DNA of 64,000 nt from Buttiauxella sp. B2 (GTDB lineage: Bacteria > Pseudomonadota > Gammaproteobacteria > Enterobacterales > Enterobacteriaceae). Position 1 is the first letter of the stretch. Each line of letters starts with the position of its first letter. Shown piece after piece: positions 47,458-56,993 of the stretch. The translations under genes were made by a program, and so were the position numbers. Below the pieces are notes generated by a model that saw only the letters and a list, made by a program, of their open reading frames with translations, did no database searches and had not been told where the DNA came from. Location of the stretch: the NCBI RefSeq assembly GCF_006376615.1, contig NZ_VEXQ01000003.1:124001-188000 (forward strand), given 5' to 3'.

Positions 47458-48299
47458 ACAATTTACCAGTAGTACGTTCACCGTGGCGTATTCTGATTTT
47501 GGTGATTGGCTTCACCTTCCTTTACGCACCTATGCTGATGCTGGTTATCTATTCATTTAACAGCTCAAAATTGGTTACTGTTTGGGCGGGATGGTCGACG
47601 CGCTGGTATGTCGAGTTATTCCAGGACTCCGCAATGATGAGCGCCGTGGGACTCAGCTTAACTATTGCGGCAGCGGCGGCGACTGCGGCGGTGATCCTCG
47701 GGACTATCGCGGCGGTAGTCATGGTGCGTTTTGGTAAGTTCCGAGGTTCAACGGGATTTGCTTTTATGCTCACCGCACCGTTAGTTATGCCTGATGTCAT
47801 CACTGGTCTTTCGCTGCTATTGCTGTTTGTGGCCTTAGGGCATGCCATTGGTTGGCCAAGCGATCGCGGCATGTTGACGATATGGCTTGCGCACGTCACA
47901 TTCTGTACTGCATATGTCTCGGTGGTCATCAGTTCGCGTTTAAGAGAACTAGATCATTCAATTGAAGAGGCGGCAATGGATTTAGGTGCGACTCCGTTGA
48001 AGGTTTTCTTCGTGATAACCGTTCCGATGATTGCTCCGGCGATTATCTCTGGCTGGCTGTTAGCATTTACGTTATCGCTCGACGATTTGGTTATTGCGAG
48101 CTTTGTCTCAGGGCCAGGTGCAACGACATTACCGATGCTGGTATTCTCAAGTGTAAGAATGGGGGTTAATCCTGAAATTAACGCGCTGGCGTCTATAATT
48201 TTGGGAGTCGTGGGTGTGATTGGCTTGATAGCCTGGTGGTTTATGGCTCGAGCTGAAAAACAGCGTCTGCGCGATATCCAGCGAGCAAGGCGCGTATAG
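47454..48299 (+). CDS. potI: Putrescine ABC transporter permease PotI
   Basis: A 281-residue permease, the partner of PotH, with six helices and the EAA loop EAAMDLGATPLKVFFVITVP. It has the same length as in E. coli. It is the last gene of potFGHI and is followed within about 35 bp by a strong hairpin. Confidence 0.96.
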   Translation: MNNLPVVRSPWRILILVIGFTFLYAPMLMLVIYSFNSSKLVTVWAGWSTRWYVELFQDSAMMSAVGLSLTIAAAAATAAVILGTIAAVVMVRFGKFRGSTGFAFMLTAPLVMPDVITGLSLLLLFVALGHAIGWPSDRGMLTIWLAHVTFCTAYVSVVISSRLRELDHSIEEAAMDLGATPLKVFFVITVPMIAPAIISGWLLAFTLSLDDLVIASFVSGPGATTLPMLVFSSVRMGVNPEINALASIILGVVGVIGLIAWWFMARAEKQRLRDIQRARRV

Positions 48300-48332
48300 C
48301 CTAACTACTTAAAATTTGTAATGATATGCCCC

Positions 48333-48359
48333 ACAGTGCCGCGCCCGACGCGGCACTGT
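48333..48359 (+). terminator. Hairpin after potI
   Basis: Perfect 11-bp stem ACAGTGCCGCG / CGCGGCACTGT with a 5-nt loop. There is no T-run, so it is a pause or Rho-assisted end of potFGHI. It lies upstream of the likely ybjO start. Confidence 0.65.
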
Positions 48360-48364
48360 ATCGT

Positions 48365-48854
48365 ATGGAACACGAGGTTTGCAGAAATTTTTAGGAAACG
48401 AAGTCAAACACAAGCTAAATTGAACGCGCCCACATTAGTGCTGGTGGCGGCAATTGCTATTCTCACTACGCGCATGCTCGATCTCATGTTGCTTTTAAAC
48501 ATGCTCGGTGTCCGTGGGGTTATTGATTTTGTTCATCGCAGTGTACAAACCTGGAGCCTGACGCTGATTTTCCTTGGCAGTCTGGTCATGCTGTGTGTCG
48601 AATTACGTTGCGCGTTTGTCATTATGAAAGGGCGAAATTGGGGGCGCTGGGTATTTCTCACCACACAGATTATTGCAGTAGGTTATTTATGGGCGGCATC
48701 CCTTGGCTGGGGGTATCCGGAACTTTTCAGCATCCCCGGCGAGTCAAAACGTGAGATTTTTCGTTCGTTAATGACCCAAAAACTGCCCGACTTATTGGTT
48801 CTATTTTTGTTATTCGTCCCTTCGCGCAGTCGGCTTTTTTTTAAACTTCAATAA
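48365..48854 (+). CDS. ybjO: YbjO inner-membrane protein, probable N-terminal frameshift
   Basis: Four membrane segments and the blocks LGVRGVIDFVHRSVQTWSLT and YPELFSIPGESKREIFRSLM match E. coli YbjO (162 residues, function unknown). The matching start MEHEV is at ATG 48365, but this frame meets a stop after nine codons, and the rest is in another frame. Removing one T from the five-T run at 48388-48392 joins the two parts into MEHEVCRNFRKRSQTQAKLN, equal in length to the E. coli N-terminus. It is either a real frameshift or a sequencing slip. The only upstream in-frame ATG (48321) would translate through the potI hairpin and has no ribosome site. Confidence 0.75.
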
Positions 48855-48899
48855 CTGAGTAGTGCTACAATCTGCGCCCCAGGTTTTCAGGATTTAATT

Positions 48900-50033
48900 A
48901 TGCATTGCGCGCTATATCAGGCTAATCGCTGTCGTTCTTGTCAGTGGATTGAACAGCCGATTTCCGAACAGCTCAACACCAAAATGAATGAACTTCAGCA
49001 ATTGCTGAAGGGTATTGCGGTGCAAGACTGGCGCGTGCCGATAAGCGGCCCTGAACAAGCGTTTCGCAACAAAGCCAAGATGGTTGCCAGCGGCAGCGTA
49101 GAAAAACCGTTGCTGGGGATGCTGCATCGCGATGGTACACCTGAAGATTTAACCGAATGTCCGCTATATCCAGCATCATTTCAGGCAGTATTTGCCACAC
49201 TGAAACCTTTTATTGCCCGCGCAGGCCTGACGCCCTACAACGTGGCGCGCAAACGTGGTGAACTGAAATACCTGCTGTTGACGGAAAGTAGGTTTGATGG
49301 TGACATGATGCTGCGCTTTGTCCTGCGCTCAGAAGCCAAACTGGAACAGTTGCGAACAGCATTGCCCTGGTTGCAACAACAACTTCCGCAGTTAAAAGTG
49401 ATTTCTGCCAACATCCAGCCTGTGCATATGGCAATTATGGAAGGCGAGCATGAAATCCACCTTACCGAACAGCATGCGCTCGAAGAACAGTTCAATGGCG
49501 TACCGTTATATATCCGGCCACAAAGTTTTTTCCAGACCAACCCAACGGTTGCCGCTTCTTTGTATGCGACAGCGCGAGAGTGGGTCGGTGAATTACCGGT
49601 CAAACATATGTGGGATTTATTCTGCGGAGTTGGTGGATTTGGGCTGCATTGCGCGACTCCGGACATGAAACTGACCGGGATAGAAATCGCACCAGAAGCG
49701 ATTGCCTGCGCACGGCAATCAGCGGAAAAACTCGGGTTAACGAATATTCACTTTCAGGCGTTGGATTCCACAAAATTTGCCACTGAACAACAAGATGTGC
49801 CCGACCTCGTGCTGGTGAATCCACCACGGCGGGGGATTGGCCAGGCGTTGTGTTACTTCCTCAATAATATGGCACCGAAGTACATCATCTATTCAAGCTG
49901 TAACGCGCAGACCATGGCGCGGGATATTGCTTCGCTGGCGGAATATCGGGTCGCAAGAGTTCAGTTATTCGATATGTTCCCGCACACGGCACATTACGAG
50001 GTGTTGGCGCTGTTGGTGAAAGTTACAGATTAA
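48900..50033 (+). CDS. rlmC: 23S rRNA (uracil-747-C5)-methyltransferase RlmC
   Basis: A 377-residue iron-sulfur RNA methyltransferase. The four cluster cysteines are Cys3, Cys11 and Cys14 near the N-terminus ([16 protein letters not shown]) and the one in [10 protein letters not shown]. The SAM motif is [14 protein letters not shown], the NPPRRG loop follows, and the catalytic Cys is in [12 protein letters not shown]. It makes m5U747 in 23S rRNA. It matches E. coli RlmC (RumB) with two extra residues. Confidence 0.96.
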   Translation: MHCALYQANRCRSCQWIEQPISEQLNTKMNELQQLLKGIAVQDWRVPISGPEQAFRNKAKMVASGSVEKPLLGMLHRDGTPEDLTECPLYPASFQAVFATLKPFIARAGLTPYNVARKRGELKYLLLTESRFDGDMMLRFVLRSEAKLEQLRTALPWLQQQLPQLKVISANIQPVHMAIMEGEHEIHLTEQHALEEQFNGVPLYIRPQSFFQTNPTVAASLYATAREWVGELPVKHMWDLFCGVGGFGLHCATPDMKLTGIEIAPEAIACARQSAEKLGLTNIHFQALDSTKFATEQQDVPDLVLVNPPRRGIGQALCYFLNNMAPKYIIYSSCNAQTMARDIASLAEYRVARVQLFDMFPHTAHYEVLALLVKVTD

Positions 50034-50119
50034 CGTGGTGGATGTCGCTGGTCGCTAATCCACCCTGCAAAACACCTGTCTTTTAGTAGGTCTGCGGCAT
50101 TCGACCTACGCTATTACTT

Positions 50120-50851
50120 TTACTGCGGGAACCACTGCTCGCTAATTTTCTGATAAGTCCCGTCAGCTTTAATCGCGGCCAGAGCGGTATTCAGTTTGGC
50201 TAACAGCGCCTGATTATCAGGACGGACAGCAATGCCAAGACCTGTGCCGAAGTATTGTGCGTCGGTAACGTGCTCACCAACGGTACCCAGCTGTGGATTG
50301 GTTTTCAGCCACTCATTGACCACTGCGGTATCGCCAAATACCCCATCAATACGGCCATTTTTCAGGTCGATAATTGCATTCTGATAGCTATCGTAAGAGA
50401 CGGTTTTAATTTCCGGATGTTTATCCTGGAGATATTTCTGGTGCGTGGTGCCATTCTCCATGCCGATACGTTTACCTTTCAATTCATCAAAAGATTTGAA
50501 CGCACCTTTTTTAGCAATGACGACCGCTGAGTTGGCGTAATACGGTGTGGTGAAGGAAACCTGCTTGCTACGTTCCGGCGTAATATCCATACCTGAAATC
50601 ACCGCATCATATTTCCGGAACTTAAGCGATGGGATAAGGCTGTCAAAGGCATGGTTAGTGAATGTGCATTCTGCTTGCATTTGTTTGCATAAAGCTTTTG
50701 CCAGGTCGATATCAAAACCGACGATTTGATTGTTGGCATCAAGTGATTCAAATGGCGGATAAGTGGCCGAAGAACCAAAGTTGATTTTGTCGGCTGCAGC
50801 CACGTTGAATGCGGCTGTAGCGAACATGGCGGCCAAAATAAACTTCTTCAT
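50120..50851 (-). CDS. artJ: Arginine-binding periplasmic protein ArtJ
   Basis: A 243-residue binding protein with a signal peptide of 18-19 residues ending FNVAAA. It fits ArtJ rather than ArtI because of KALCKQMQAECTFTNHAFDS, YDAVISGMDITPERSKQVSF and the ending ISEQWFPQ. E. coli ArtJ binds L-arginine with high specificity. It is a separate transcription unit next to artMQIP, with its own ARG box. Confidence 0.95.
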   Translation of the reverse strand: MKKFILAAMFATAAFNVAAADKINFGSSATYPPFESLDANNQIVGFDIDLAKALCKQMQAECTFTNHAFDSLIPSLKFRKYDAVISGMDITPERSKQVSFTTPYYANSAVVIAKKGAFKSFDELKGKRIGMENGTTHQKYLQDKHPEIKTVSYDSYQNAIIDLKNGRIDGVFGDTAVVNEWLKTNPQLGTVGEHVTDAQYFGTGLGIAVRPDNQALLAKLNTALAAIKADGTYQKISEQWFPQ

Positions 50852-50920
50852 GTGTGTAGCTCCCGTCTGTCATGTTTTATTGTTTTCACCGTTTCCCGGC
50901 ATTAAAAAATCATGCCAGCA

Positions 50921-50938
50921 AATGAATTTATATGCAAA
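50921..50938. promoter_or_regulatory. ARG box (ArgR site) of artJ
   Basis: aatgaatttatatgcaaa has TGAAT-TTAT-ATGCA, close to the ArgR consensus TGAAT-W4-ATTCA with one mismatch, about 70-87 bp before artJ. A weaker second box may follow at about 50942. Confidence 0.7.
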
Positions 50939-50969
50939 TAAAACGTATAATTATATTTTTCGAGGCGTA

Positions 50970-50994
50970 AAAAAAGCGGGGGATCCCCGCTTTT
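50970..50994. terminator. Terminator of artPIQM
   Basis: A-run, stem GCGGGG (50976-50981) / CCCCGC (50985-50990), then TTTT. On the minus strand it follows artM; the symmetry allows action both ways. Confidence 0.9.
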
Positions 50995-51014
50995 CTTGAC
51001 TGAATGGTTACCGA

Positions 51015-51683
51015 TTAATTGCGGCGTTCAAATGCCAGAGCTCGGCGTTCTATCACGCGCATTAACAGGGTTAATAATCCGTTTACTACCAGATAAACCA
51101 GGCCTGCGGCGCCAAACACCATCACATCGTAGGTGCGGCCATACAGCAATTGCCCGTGACCCATCACTTCCATCAGCGTAATGGTGTACGCCAGAGAGGT
51201 ACTTTTAAACACCAGCACCACTTCATTCGAGTAAGAAGAAAGGGCACGTTTAAATGCATAAGGCAGCAAAATAGCGAGGGTATCTTTCTTGCTCATTCCT
51301 AATGCGCCACACGACTGCCACTGGCCATCAGGAATGGCGCGAATGGCACCGTAAAACAGTTGAGTGGTGTAGGCCGCACTGTTCAACGATAACGCAATCA
51401 ATGCACATAACCATGGCTCGGAAAGCAGGTGCCATAATACCGGGTAGTTCTGAATAGACGGAAACTGACCTGGGCCGTAGTAAATCAGGAAGATTTGCAC
51501 CAGCAAAGGCGTACCGGTAAACAGGGTGATATAGACGCGGACAATGTGGACCAGTACCGGTGTTTTCAGCGTCAAAACGATGGTGAAAAACAGCGATAAA
51601 ATCAACGCGACTACAATCGATGCCGCGGTGAGAGTCAGGCTAGTGTGCAAGCCTTTCAACAATTCCGGTAAATACTCAAGCAT
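51015..51683 (-). CDS. artM: Arginine ABC transporter permease ArtM
   Basis: A 222-residue HisM-type permease with about five helices and the EAA-like loop SCGALGMSKKDTLAILLPYA. It pairs with ArtQ and is driven by ArtP. It shares one base with artQ at 51683. Same length as in E. coli. Confidence 0.95.
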   Translation of the reverse strand: MLEYLPELLKGLHTSLTLTAASIVVALILSLFFTIVLTLKTPVLVHIVRVYITLFTGTPLLVQIFLIYYGPGQFPSIQNYPVLWHLLSEPWLCALIALSLNSAAYTTQLFYGAIRAIPDGQWQSCGALGMSKKDTLAILLPYAFKRALSSYSNEVVLVFKSTSLAYTITLMEVMGHGQLLYGRTYDVMVFGAAGLVYLVVNGLLTLLMRVIERRALAFERRN

Positions 51684-52399
51684 CAGCCGGGTCTCCGTTC
51701 AAAACGTGTCGCTCGTTGGTCAATGCGTTTAAGAACGTACTGGCTGATGAGGGTGATCACGAGGTAGATCGCGGCAGCAACCACATACCAGGTAAACGGC
51801 TCTTGGGTACGGGTGGCGATACTCTTAGTTTGTAACATCAAATCGTTCACGCTAATCAGCGACACCAGCGCGGTGTCTTTCAGCAATACCAACCACTGAT
51901 TACCTAAACCTGGCAACGCATGGCGCCACATCTGCGGCATGATCAGACGGAAGAAAATCGCTGCTTTCGACATGCCTAAGGCCTGGCCGGATTCCCACTG
52001 GCCAATAGGCACAGCTTTAAGTGCACCACGCAACGTTTGCGAGGCATAAGCCGAGTAGAGCAGGGAAAGCGCAATAACACCGCACAGGAACGGGCTGACA
52101 TCGAAATTCTCAATTTGTAACTGGAGAGGGATTTGCGCAAAACCGAGGTTGAGTACAAAACCATCTGAGAGGATCAGCAGTAACTGCGAGGAGCCGAAAT
52201 AAATAAACAGCACCACCAGAATTTCAGGTAGGCCACGTAGTACCGTAACCAAAGCTGAGCCCAGCCAGGCTATCGGACGCCACTTCGCGGACTCCCATAC
52301 GGCAAAAATCATCGCCAGAGCCAGGCCGATGATCAGCGCACAAACGGCAAGGCCGACGGTCATCCCGGCGGCGCTCGCTAAAGTAAACATTTCGTTCAT
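51683..52399 (-). CDS. artQ: Arginine ABC transporter permease ArtQ
   Basis: A 238-residue HisQ-type permease with EAA-like loop [20 protein letters not shown]. It is the heterodimer partner of ArtM. It lies 5 bp after artI in the artPIQM operon. Confidence 0.95.
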   Translation of the reverse strand: MNEMFTLASAAGMTVGLAVCALIIGLALAMIFAVWESAKWRPIAWLGSALVTVLRGLPEILVVLFIYFGSSQLLLILSDGFVLNLGFAQIPLQLQIENFDVSPFLCGVIALSLLYSAYASQTLRGALKAVPIGQWESGQALGMSKAAIFFRLIMPQMWRHALPGLGNQWLVLLKDTALVSLISVNDLMLQTKSIATRTQEPFTWYVVAAAIYLVITLISQYVLKRIDQRATRFERRPG

Positions 52400-52404
52400 T
52401 CAGA

Positions 52405-53136
52405 TTACTTCTGGAACCATTTTTCGTAGATGGATTTGTACGTACCATCTTGCTTTACTTTTTCCAGCGCAGTGTTGAACTTCGCCTGCAAGTCAGTGTT
52501 GCCCTGACGAACAGCGATGCCCAAGCCTGTACCGAAGTAGTCTTTATCCGTTACTTTATCGCCGATAGCGGCAAGTTTAGGATCGGCTTTCAGCCATTCG
52601 GTAACCACAGCCGTGTCACCAAATACCGCGTCAATACGGCCGCTTTCCATATCCAGCTTGGCATTCATGTAGCTGTCGTAAGGAACAGTGGTGATTTCCG
52701 GATGTTTATCCATGATGAATTTCTGATGCGTGGAACCGTTCTGCATACCCACTTTTTTTCCTTTCAGCGCATTGATATCAGCAATTTTTCCTTTCTGGCC
52801 GACAAACAGCGCAGAGTTTTCATAATACGGGCTGCTGAACAGTACCTGCTTTTCACGCTCAGGGGTGATATCCATACCAGAGATAACTGCGTCGATACGG
52901 CGGAATTTCAGGCTTGGGATCAGGCTATCAAATGCCTGGTTGCTGAAAGTACAGGTCGCATCAATCTCTTTACACAGTGCGTTCGCCAAATCGACATCGA
53001 AACCAACAATTTTGTTGCTGGCATCCATAGATTCAAACGGAGGATAAGATGCTTCCATAGCAAAACGAATAGTTTGTGCAGCCGTCGCGGAAAGGCTCAG
53101 GCTGGCTAATAGTGTGGCAAGCAGAACTTTTTTCAT
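52405..53136 (-). CDS. artI: Periplasmic binding protein ArtI
   Basis: A 243-residue solute-binding protein with a signal peptide of 19 residues ending SATA. MEASYPPFESMDASNKIVGF and the ending SIYEKWFQK are ArtI-like. In E. coli ArtI did not clearly bind arginine, so its ligand may be another cationic compound. ATG 53136 was chosen over the longer frame to 53214, which overlaps artP. Confidence 0.94.
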   Translation of the reverse strand: MKKVLLATLLASLSLSATAAQTIRFAMEASYPPFESMDASNKIVGFDVDLANALCKEIDATCTFSNQAFDSLIPSLKFRRIDAVISGMDITPEREKQVLFSSPYYENSALFVGQKGKIADINALKGKKVGMQNGSTHQKFIMDKHPEITTVPYDSYMNAKLDMESGRIDAVFGDTAVVTEWLKADPKLAAIGDKVTDKDYFGTGLGIAVRQGNTDLQAKFNTALEKVKQDGTYKSIYEKWFQK

Positions 53137-53155
53137 GATTATTTTCCCGGATACA

Positions 53156-53884
53156 TCAGTGTGACAGATAGAATTTAAACGCTTCGGTCTGCGGTTTTGC
53201 GAAGCAACTCGCATCGCCTTGTTCGACTATGTGGCCATTTTCCATATACACCACGCGGCTTGCGGTTTTACGCGCAACTTCCACTTCGTGGGTAACAATG
53301 ACCTGTGTGATATTGGTTTCTGCCAATTCACGAATGATGCTGACGATTTGTGCGGTGATTTCTGGGTCCAGTGCTGCGGTTGGTTCATCAAACAGCAGGA
53401 TCTGTGGTTCCATCATCAATGCACGGGCAATCGCGACGCGCTGCTGCTGGCCACCGGAAAGGTGGAGCGGATAACGGTCCATATAAGGTTTTAGGCGTAA
53501 ACGCTCAAGCAGCTTGTCGGCACGCTGGCGTGCTTCATCTTTACTAATACCGAGGACGCGGCAAGGCGCTTCCATCAGGTTTTGTAGCACGGTGAGATGA
53601 GGCCAAAGATTGTATTGCTGGAATACCATACCAACGTTGCGGCGCAATTCACGAATGGCTTTATCTCCAGGCGCTTTAGCAAAGTCAAAATGATTGTCTG
53701 CAATGGTGAGTTGCCCTGAACGCGGCATCTCAAGCAGATTGAGTACGCGCAGAAGCGAGCTTTTGCCTGCGCCGCTTGGGCCCAGTAACACCAGCGTTTC
53801 GCCCTGTGGGCAACTAAGGGTGATATCGAACAGCGCCTGATGCGCGCCGTAAAAACAATTAATGCCGTTTAGTTGAATACTCAT
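53156..53884 (-). CDS. artP: Arginine ABC transporter ATP-binding protein ArtP
   Basis: A 242-residue ATPase with Walker [10 protein letters not shown], signature LSGGQQQR and Walker [15 protein letters not shown]. Its start [20 protein letters not shown] matches E. coli ArtP. An alternative ATG two codons upstream (53890) cannot be excluded. First gene of artPIQM; ARG boxes lie upstream. Confidence 0.95.
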   Translation of the reverse strand: MSIQLNGINCFYGAHQALFDITLSCPQGETLVLLGPSGAGKSSLLRVLNLLEMPRSGQLTIADNHFDFAKAPGDKAIRELRRNVGMVFQQYNLWPHLTVLQNLMEAPCRVLGISKDEARQRADKLLERLRLKPYMDRYPLHLSGGQQQRVAIARALMMEPQILLFDEPTAALDPEITAQIVSIIRELAETNITQVIVTHEVEVARKTASRVVYMENGHIVEQGDASCFAKPQTEAFKFYLSH

Positions 53885-53892
53885 GCGCATAA

Positions 53893-53981
53893 GTTGAATA
53901 GCAATTGAAGCCGGAAAGGGTACCTTTAACAGAATAGTTATGCAATCTTTGTGCGTTAAAACCTAAAAATAACTATTCACA
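53893..53981. promoter_or_regulatory. Candidate ARG boxes upstream of artP
   Basis: Three TGAAT/ATTCA-like elements lie before artP: TTGAATAGCAATTGA (53894-53908), AGAATAGTTATGCA (53931-53944), and on the minus strand TGTGAATAGTTATTTTTA (53964-53981). Each has one good half. ArgR usually binds paired boxes; which pair is functional is not clear. Confidence 0.5.
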
Positions 53982-54106
53982 TGCATTAAAAGTAGCACAA
54001 TATAGCGAGGCGGGAAGGAGGTAAGAATAAATGTCGGAGATATTTAAGAAATCCAGACTATTTACAGGGTTTACCTTTCCCACCTGAGAATGTTTAAGAC
54101 GATATT

Positions 54107-54634
54107 TTACTCTGTTTCGATCGCCTGGCGCAGACTACCTGCAGGTGCATGGCCGTTTTCGCCGAGATAACGTACGTCATCGACCGCCCAGCATTGCCCC
54201 TCACGAATCATCAGCACTTCATCTTGCCAGTTCTGGCTGCCTTTTGTGAGTTTCACACGCAGCGGAATATTACGTGCGTCAGTGTTGGGAATAGTTGACG
54301 AGGAGGCCACTTCAGCCGTGTCTACGCCATCAGCGTTGCTGGTGAACATATTGCTGCGCATAAATTCATTTTGTGCGTTGGGTGAAGTGCTGGCTTTTTG
54401 CATTTGCTGCGCCAGTGAATCACTCAAGTACGGGCGTAAGTTTGTGATCGCACTGCTCCCCTGCGTTTTATGGCTTATTTGATAATCGTAAAACTTCTGC
54501 GCCACGCTATCCGGGCCGCCTTCAATACAAGGGCCGCTGCGGGTGCCAATATCTTTAAACGCGGGAGTGACGCTGGTAGTACAGGCCGTGAGTAACAGAG
54601 CGCACGGAAGAAGAACCAAAACTGAGCTGCGCAT
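54107..54634 (-). CDS. ybjP: YbjP lipoprotein
   Basis: A 175-residue lipoprotein with signal peptide and lipobox LTAC (Cys18), followed by a DUF3828-like domain (VAQKFYDYQISHK, NWQDEVLMIREGQCWAVDDV). It matches the position and size of E. coli YbjP (171). The function is unknown. It is divergent from ybjQ. Confidence 0.93.
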   Translation of the reverse strand: MRSSVLVLLPCALLLTACTTSVTPAFKDIGTRSGPCIEGGPDSVAQKFYDYQISHKTQGSSAITNLRPYLSDSLAQQMQKASTSPNAQNEFMRSNMFTSNADGVDTAEVASSSTIPNTDARNIPLRVKLTKGSQNWQDEVLMIREGQCWAVDDVRYLGENGHAPAGSLRQAIETE

Positions 54635-54742
54635 TTTTATTTCCTTATCTTCTCAGGAGGGACTAACTTAGCATAGCGTATCGTTGTCAAAATGCGTGGC
54701 AGGCAATGCGCTAAGATATTGATACAAAGAGAGGAGAAGCTT

Positions 54743-55066
54743 ATGCAATTTACAACTACCCCAACGCTCGAAGGGCAGGCCATCACAGAATACTGTGGCG
54801 TTGTCACTGGAGAGGCGATTCTTGGCGCCAATATTTTCCGCGATTTTTTTGCGGGCGTGCGCGATATCGTGGGTGGCCGTTCCGGCGCATACGAAAAAGA
54901 GTTACGCAAAGCACGCGAAATAGCGTTTAAAGAATTGCAGGAACAGGCGGAAGGATTAGGGGCTAACGCTGTTGTCGGTATTGATATCGACTACGAAACG
55001 GTTGGCAAAGATGGAAGCATGCTGATGGTGAGCGTCACCGGCACTGCGGTAAAAACCCGTCGATGA
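54743..55066 (+). CDS. ybjQ: YbjQ (UPF0145 heavy-metal-binding-domain) protein
   Basis: A 107-residue protein with the family blocks [36 protein letters not shown] and [16 protein letters not shown]. The family forms pentamers in crystal structures; its role is unknown. ATG 54743 with GAGGAG gives the E. coli length. It overlaps amiD by 4 bp. Confidence 0.95.
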   Translation: MQFTTTPTLEGQAITEYCGVVTGEAILGANIFRDFFAGVRDIVGGRSGAYEKELRKAREIAFKELQEQAEGLGANAVVGIDIDYETVGKDGSMLMVSVTGTAVKTRR

Positions 55067-55893
55067 AAGGCCGTCTTGCCATCTTGTTAATTGCAGCGTT
55101 GCTGGCGGGTTGTGCTAGTGAGACAGGCATTGTCGATAAGGGTGATTATAAAGTTGATACGCGTCGACAGGCTCAGGCTGCTTATCCACGCGTAAAAGTG
55201 CTGGTTATTCACTACACCGCTGACGATTTCACCGGCTCGTTAGCCACTTTAACCGACCAAAATGTCAGTTCTCACTATCTGATACCCGACACGCCGCCTG
55301 TCTCTGGTGGTAAACCGGTTATCTGGCAACTGGTGCCGGAAAGTGAACTGGCCTGGCATGCTGGCGTAAGTTTTTGGCGTGGAGCCACGCGTATTAATGA
55401 TACGTCGATTGGCATTGAGCTGGAAAATAAAGGCTACACCCGACAGGGCGGGGTAAAACAATTTTATCCGTTTAACGCCCCGCAAATCTCAGTGCTGGAA
55501 AAGTTAGCGAAAGAGATAATTAATCGTTATCAAATCCAGCCTCAGAACGTCGTTGCGCATGCTGATATCGCACCGCAACGTAAAGTCGATCCCGGTCCGT
55601 TATTCCCATGGCAGCAACTAGCAAAACAGGGTATTGGCGCCTGGCCTGACGCGCAAAGAGTGGCATTTTATTTGAATGGGCGTTCGCCTTATGAACCTGT
55701 CGATACGCTAAATGTACTCGATTTACTATCGCGTTATGGTTATCAGGTGACGCCGGAAATGAATACAGAGCAGCAGCAGCGGGTGATTCGTGCTTTCCAG
55801 ATGCACTTCCGCCCAGCCCAATATTCTGGCGTGGCGGATGCACAAACTCAGGCTATTGCCCAGGCATTGCTTGAGAAATACGGGCAAGGATAA
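55063..55893 (+). CDS. amiD: Outer-membrane N-acetylmuramoyl-L-alanine amidase AmiD
   Basis: A 276-residue lipoprotein amidase with lipobox LAGC (Cys17). The zinc ligands are His50 (VLVIHYTA), a later His in [10 protein letters not shown] and Asp in KVDPG, as in the AmpD/AmiD amidase_2 fold. A C-terminal peptidoglycan-binding domain occupies about residues 200-270. It cleaves both intact and anhydro-muropeptides from the outer-membrane side. Translationally coupled to ybjQ. Confidence 0.95.
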   Translation: MKGRLAILLIAALLAGCASETGIVDKGDYKVDTRRQAQAAYPRVKVLVIHYTADDFTGSLATLTDQNVSSHYLIPDTPPVSGGKPVIWQLVPESELAWHAGVSFWRGATRINDTSIGIELENKGYTRQGGVKQFYPFNAPQISVLEKLAKEIINRYQIQPQNVVAHADIAPQRKVDPGPLFPWQQLAKQGIGAWPDAQRVAFYLNGRSPYEPVDTLNVLDLLSRYGYQVTPEMNTEQQQRVIRAFQMHFRPAQYSGVADAQTQAIAQALLEKYGQG

Positions 55894-56901
55894 CTAACGG
55901 TGCAGCGTACCGTGGTCTCTGAGCCAGAGTGCGGTACGCTTAATACCTTCATCCAGCGTGACTATGGGTTGATAACCCAACTCGGTTTCAGCGCGAGTAG
56001 TATCCAGCGTTAAATCAAAATTCAGTTTTGACACACCATAGTGAGTGAGCACCGGTTCTTTGGCCGACTTACTGCCAAGACGCTCCATACTGCGGGCAAT
56101 CATATCCAGCATCGGATACGGCACAGAACGAATCCGGCATTTAATCTCTAACTCATCAATTAGCTTTTGCACGATAAAACGTAATGGGCGCGCTTCCATA
56201 TTGGTGATGTTATATGCCCGTCCTGACGGCTGGCTTTCACATTGGGTGGCAAGCCACATTGCATGCACCGCATTTTCTATATACGTCATATCCACCATGG
56301 CCTCACCGCCGCGTGGTAACAACACGCTGCCATAGCGGCGCATCATCTGCACCAGACGTGGGAAAAAGACTTTGTCATGCGGGCCAAACAAACTTTGCGG
56401 ACGCAAAATGGTGAAGCGTGTGTGCGGGTTTGATTGCGCCAATAATTGAATCACTTCTTCGCTGGCAGCTTTGCTGCGAGCAAATTCATTGGCAAAACGA
56501 ACCGGACGAAAATCTTCTTTGATCTTGCGATGATGATGGTAATCGAAGTAGAGCGACGGTGAGGAAATATGCACAAAGTTGCGCACACCCCAGGCAACGG
56601 CCCATTCGCCCAGACGACGGGTGGCACGGACGTTTGCAAGATCAAATGCTTCCTGTGTTCCCCACGGAGAGGTAAAGCCCGAGCAATGCCAAAGCGTATC
56701 GACATCGGCCAGCATCACTTTGGCTTGCGAAGACACCAATTCAGTCAGGTCAGCATGAACGAACTCTGCACCCATTTTTTCCAGCAGTTTGCCCATGGCT
56801 TCATTTCGCCCGGTTGCGCGAACGCTGATGCCTTTTGCTCGCAGATATTCGACCGCGTTTCGGCCTAAACCGCTGGTGGCGCCCGTTACCAGTACCTTCA
56901 T
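55894..56901 (-). CDS. ybjS: YbjS, extended SDR-type NAD(P)-binding protein
   Basis: A 335-residue protein with the Rossmann motif TGATSGLG at the N-terminus and SPSLYF with a later Tyr/Lys region like extended SDR epimerases. Alignment with E. coli YbjS is strong ([20 protein letters not shown]). The substrate is unknown. ATG 56901 was chosen over the longer frame to 56967 because [15 protein letters not shown] is the family start. It abuts amiD at its 3' end with no terminator, and ybjT lies 92 bp upstream on the same strand. Confidence 0.94.
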   Translation of the reverse strand: MKVLVTGATSGLGRNAVEYLRAKGISVRATGRNEAMGKLLEKMGAEFVHADLTELVSSQAKVMLADVDTLWHCSGFTSPWGTQEAFDLANVRATRRLGEWAVAWGVRNFVHISSPSLYFDYHHHRKIKEDFRPVRFANEFARSKAASEEVIQLLAQSNPHTRFTILRPQSLFGPHDKVFFPRLVQMMRRYGSVLLPRGGEAMVDMTYIENAVHAMWLATQCESQPSGRAYNITNMEARPLRFIVQKLIDELEIKCRIRSVPYPMLDMIARSMERLGSKSAKEPVLTHYGVSKLNFDLTLDTTRAETELGYQPIVTLDEGIKRTALWLRDHGTLHR

Positions 56902-56993
56902 GTCGACCAACTCATGATAATTGAGATTTACGCTGCGCATTTTTCCGTGAAATGGCAGTGCTTGCAATGGGGAAAGCCAAAGATTAGGAACTC

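Noticed and set aside
48321-48364. ATG 48321 as the start of ybjO
   Set aside because: No ribosome site, the frame would cross an 11-bp perfect hairpin, and the added residues do not resemble YbjO, whereas a one-base slip restores the known N-terminus.
50034-50119. GGTGGAT / ATCCACC inverted repeat after rlmC as a terminator
   Set aside because: The loop is 14 nt and no T-run follows, so support is too weak.
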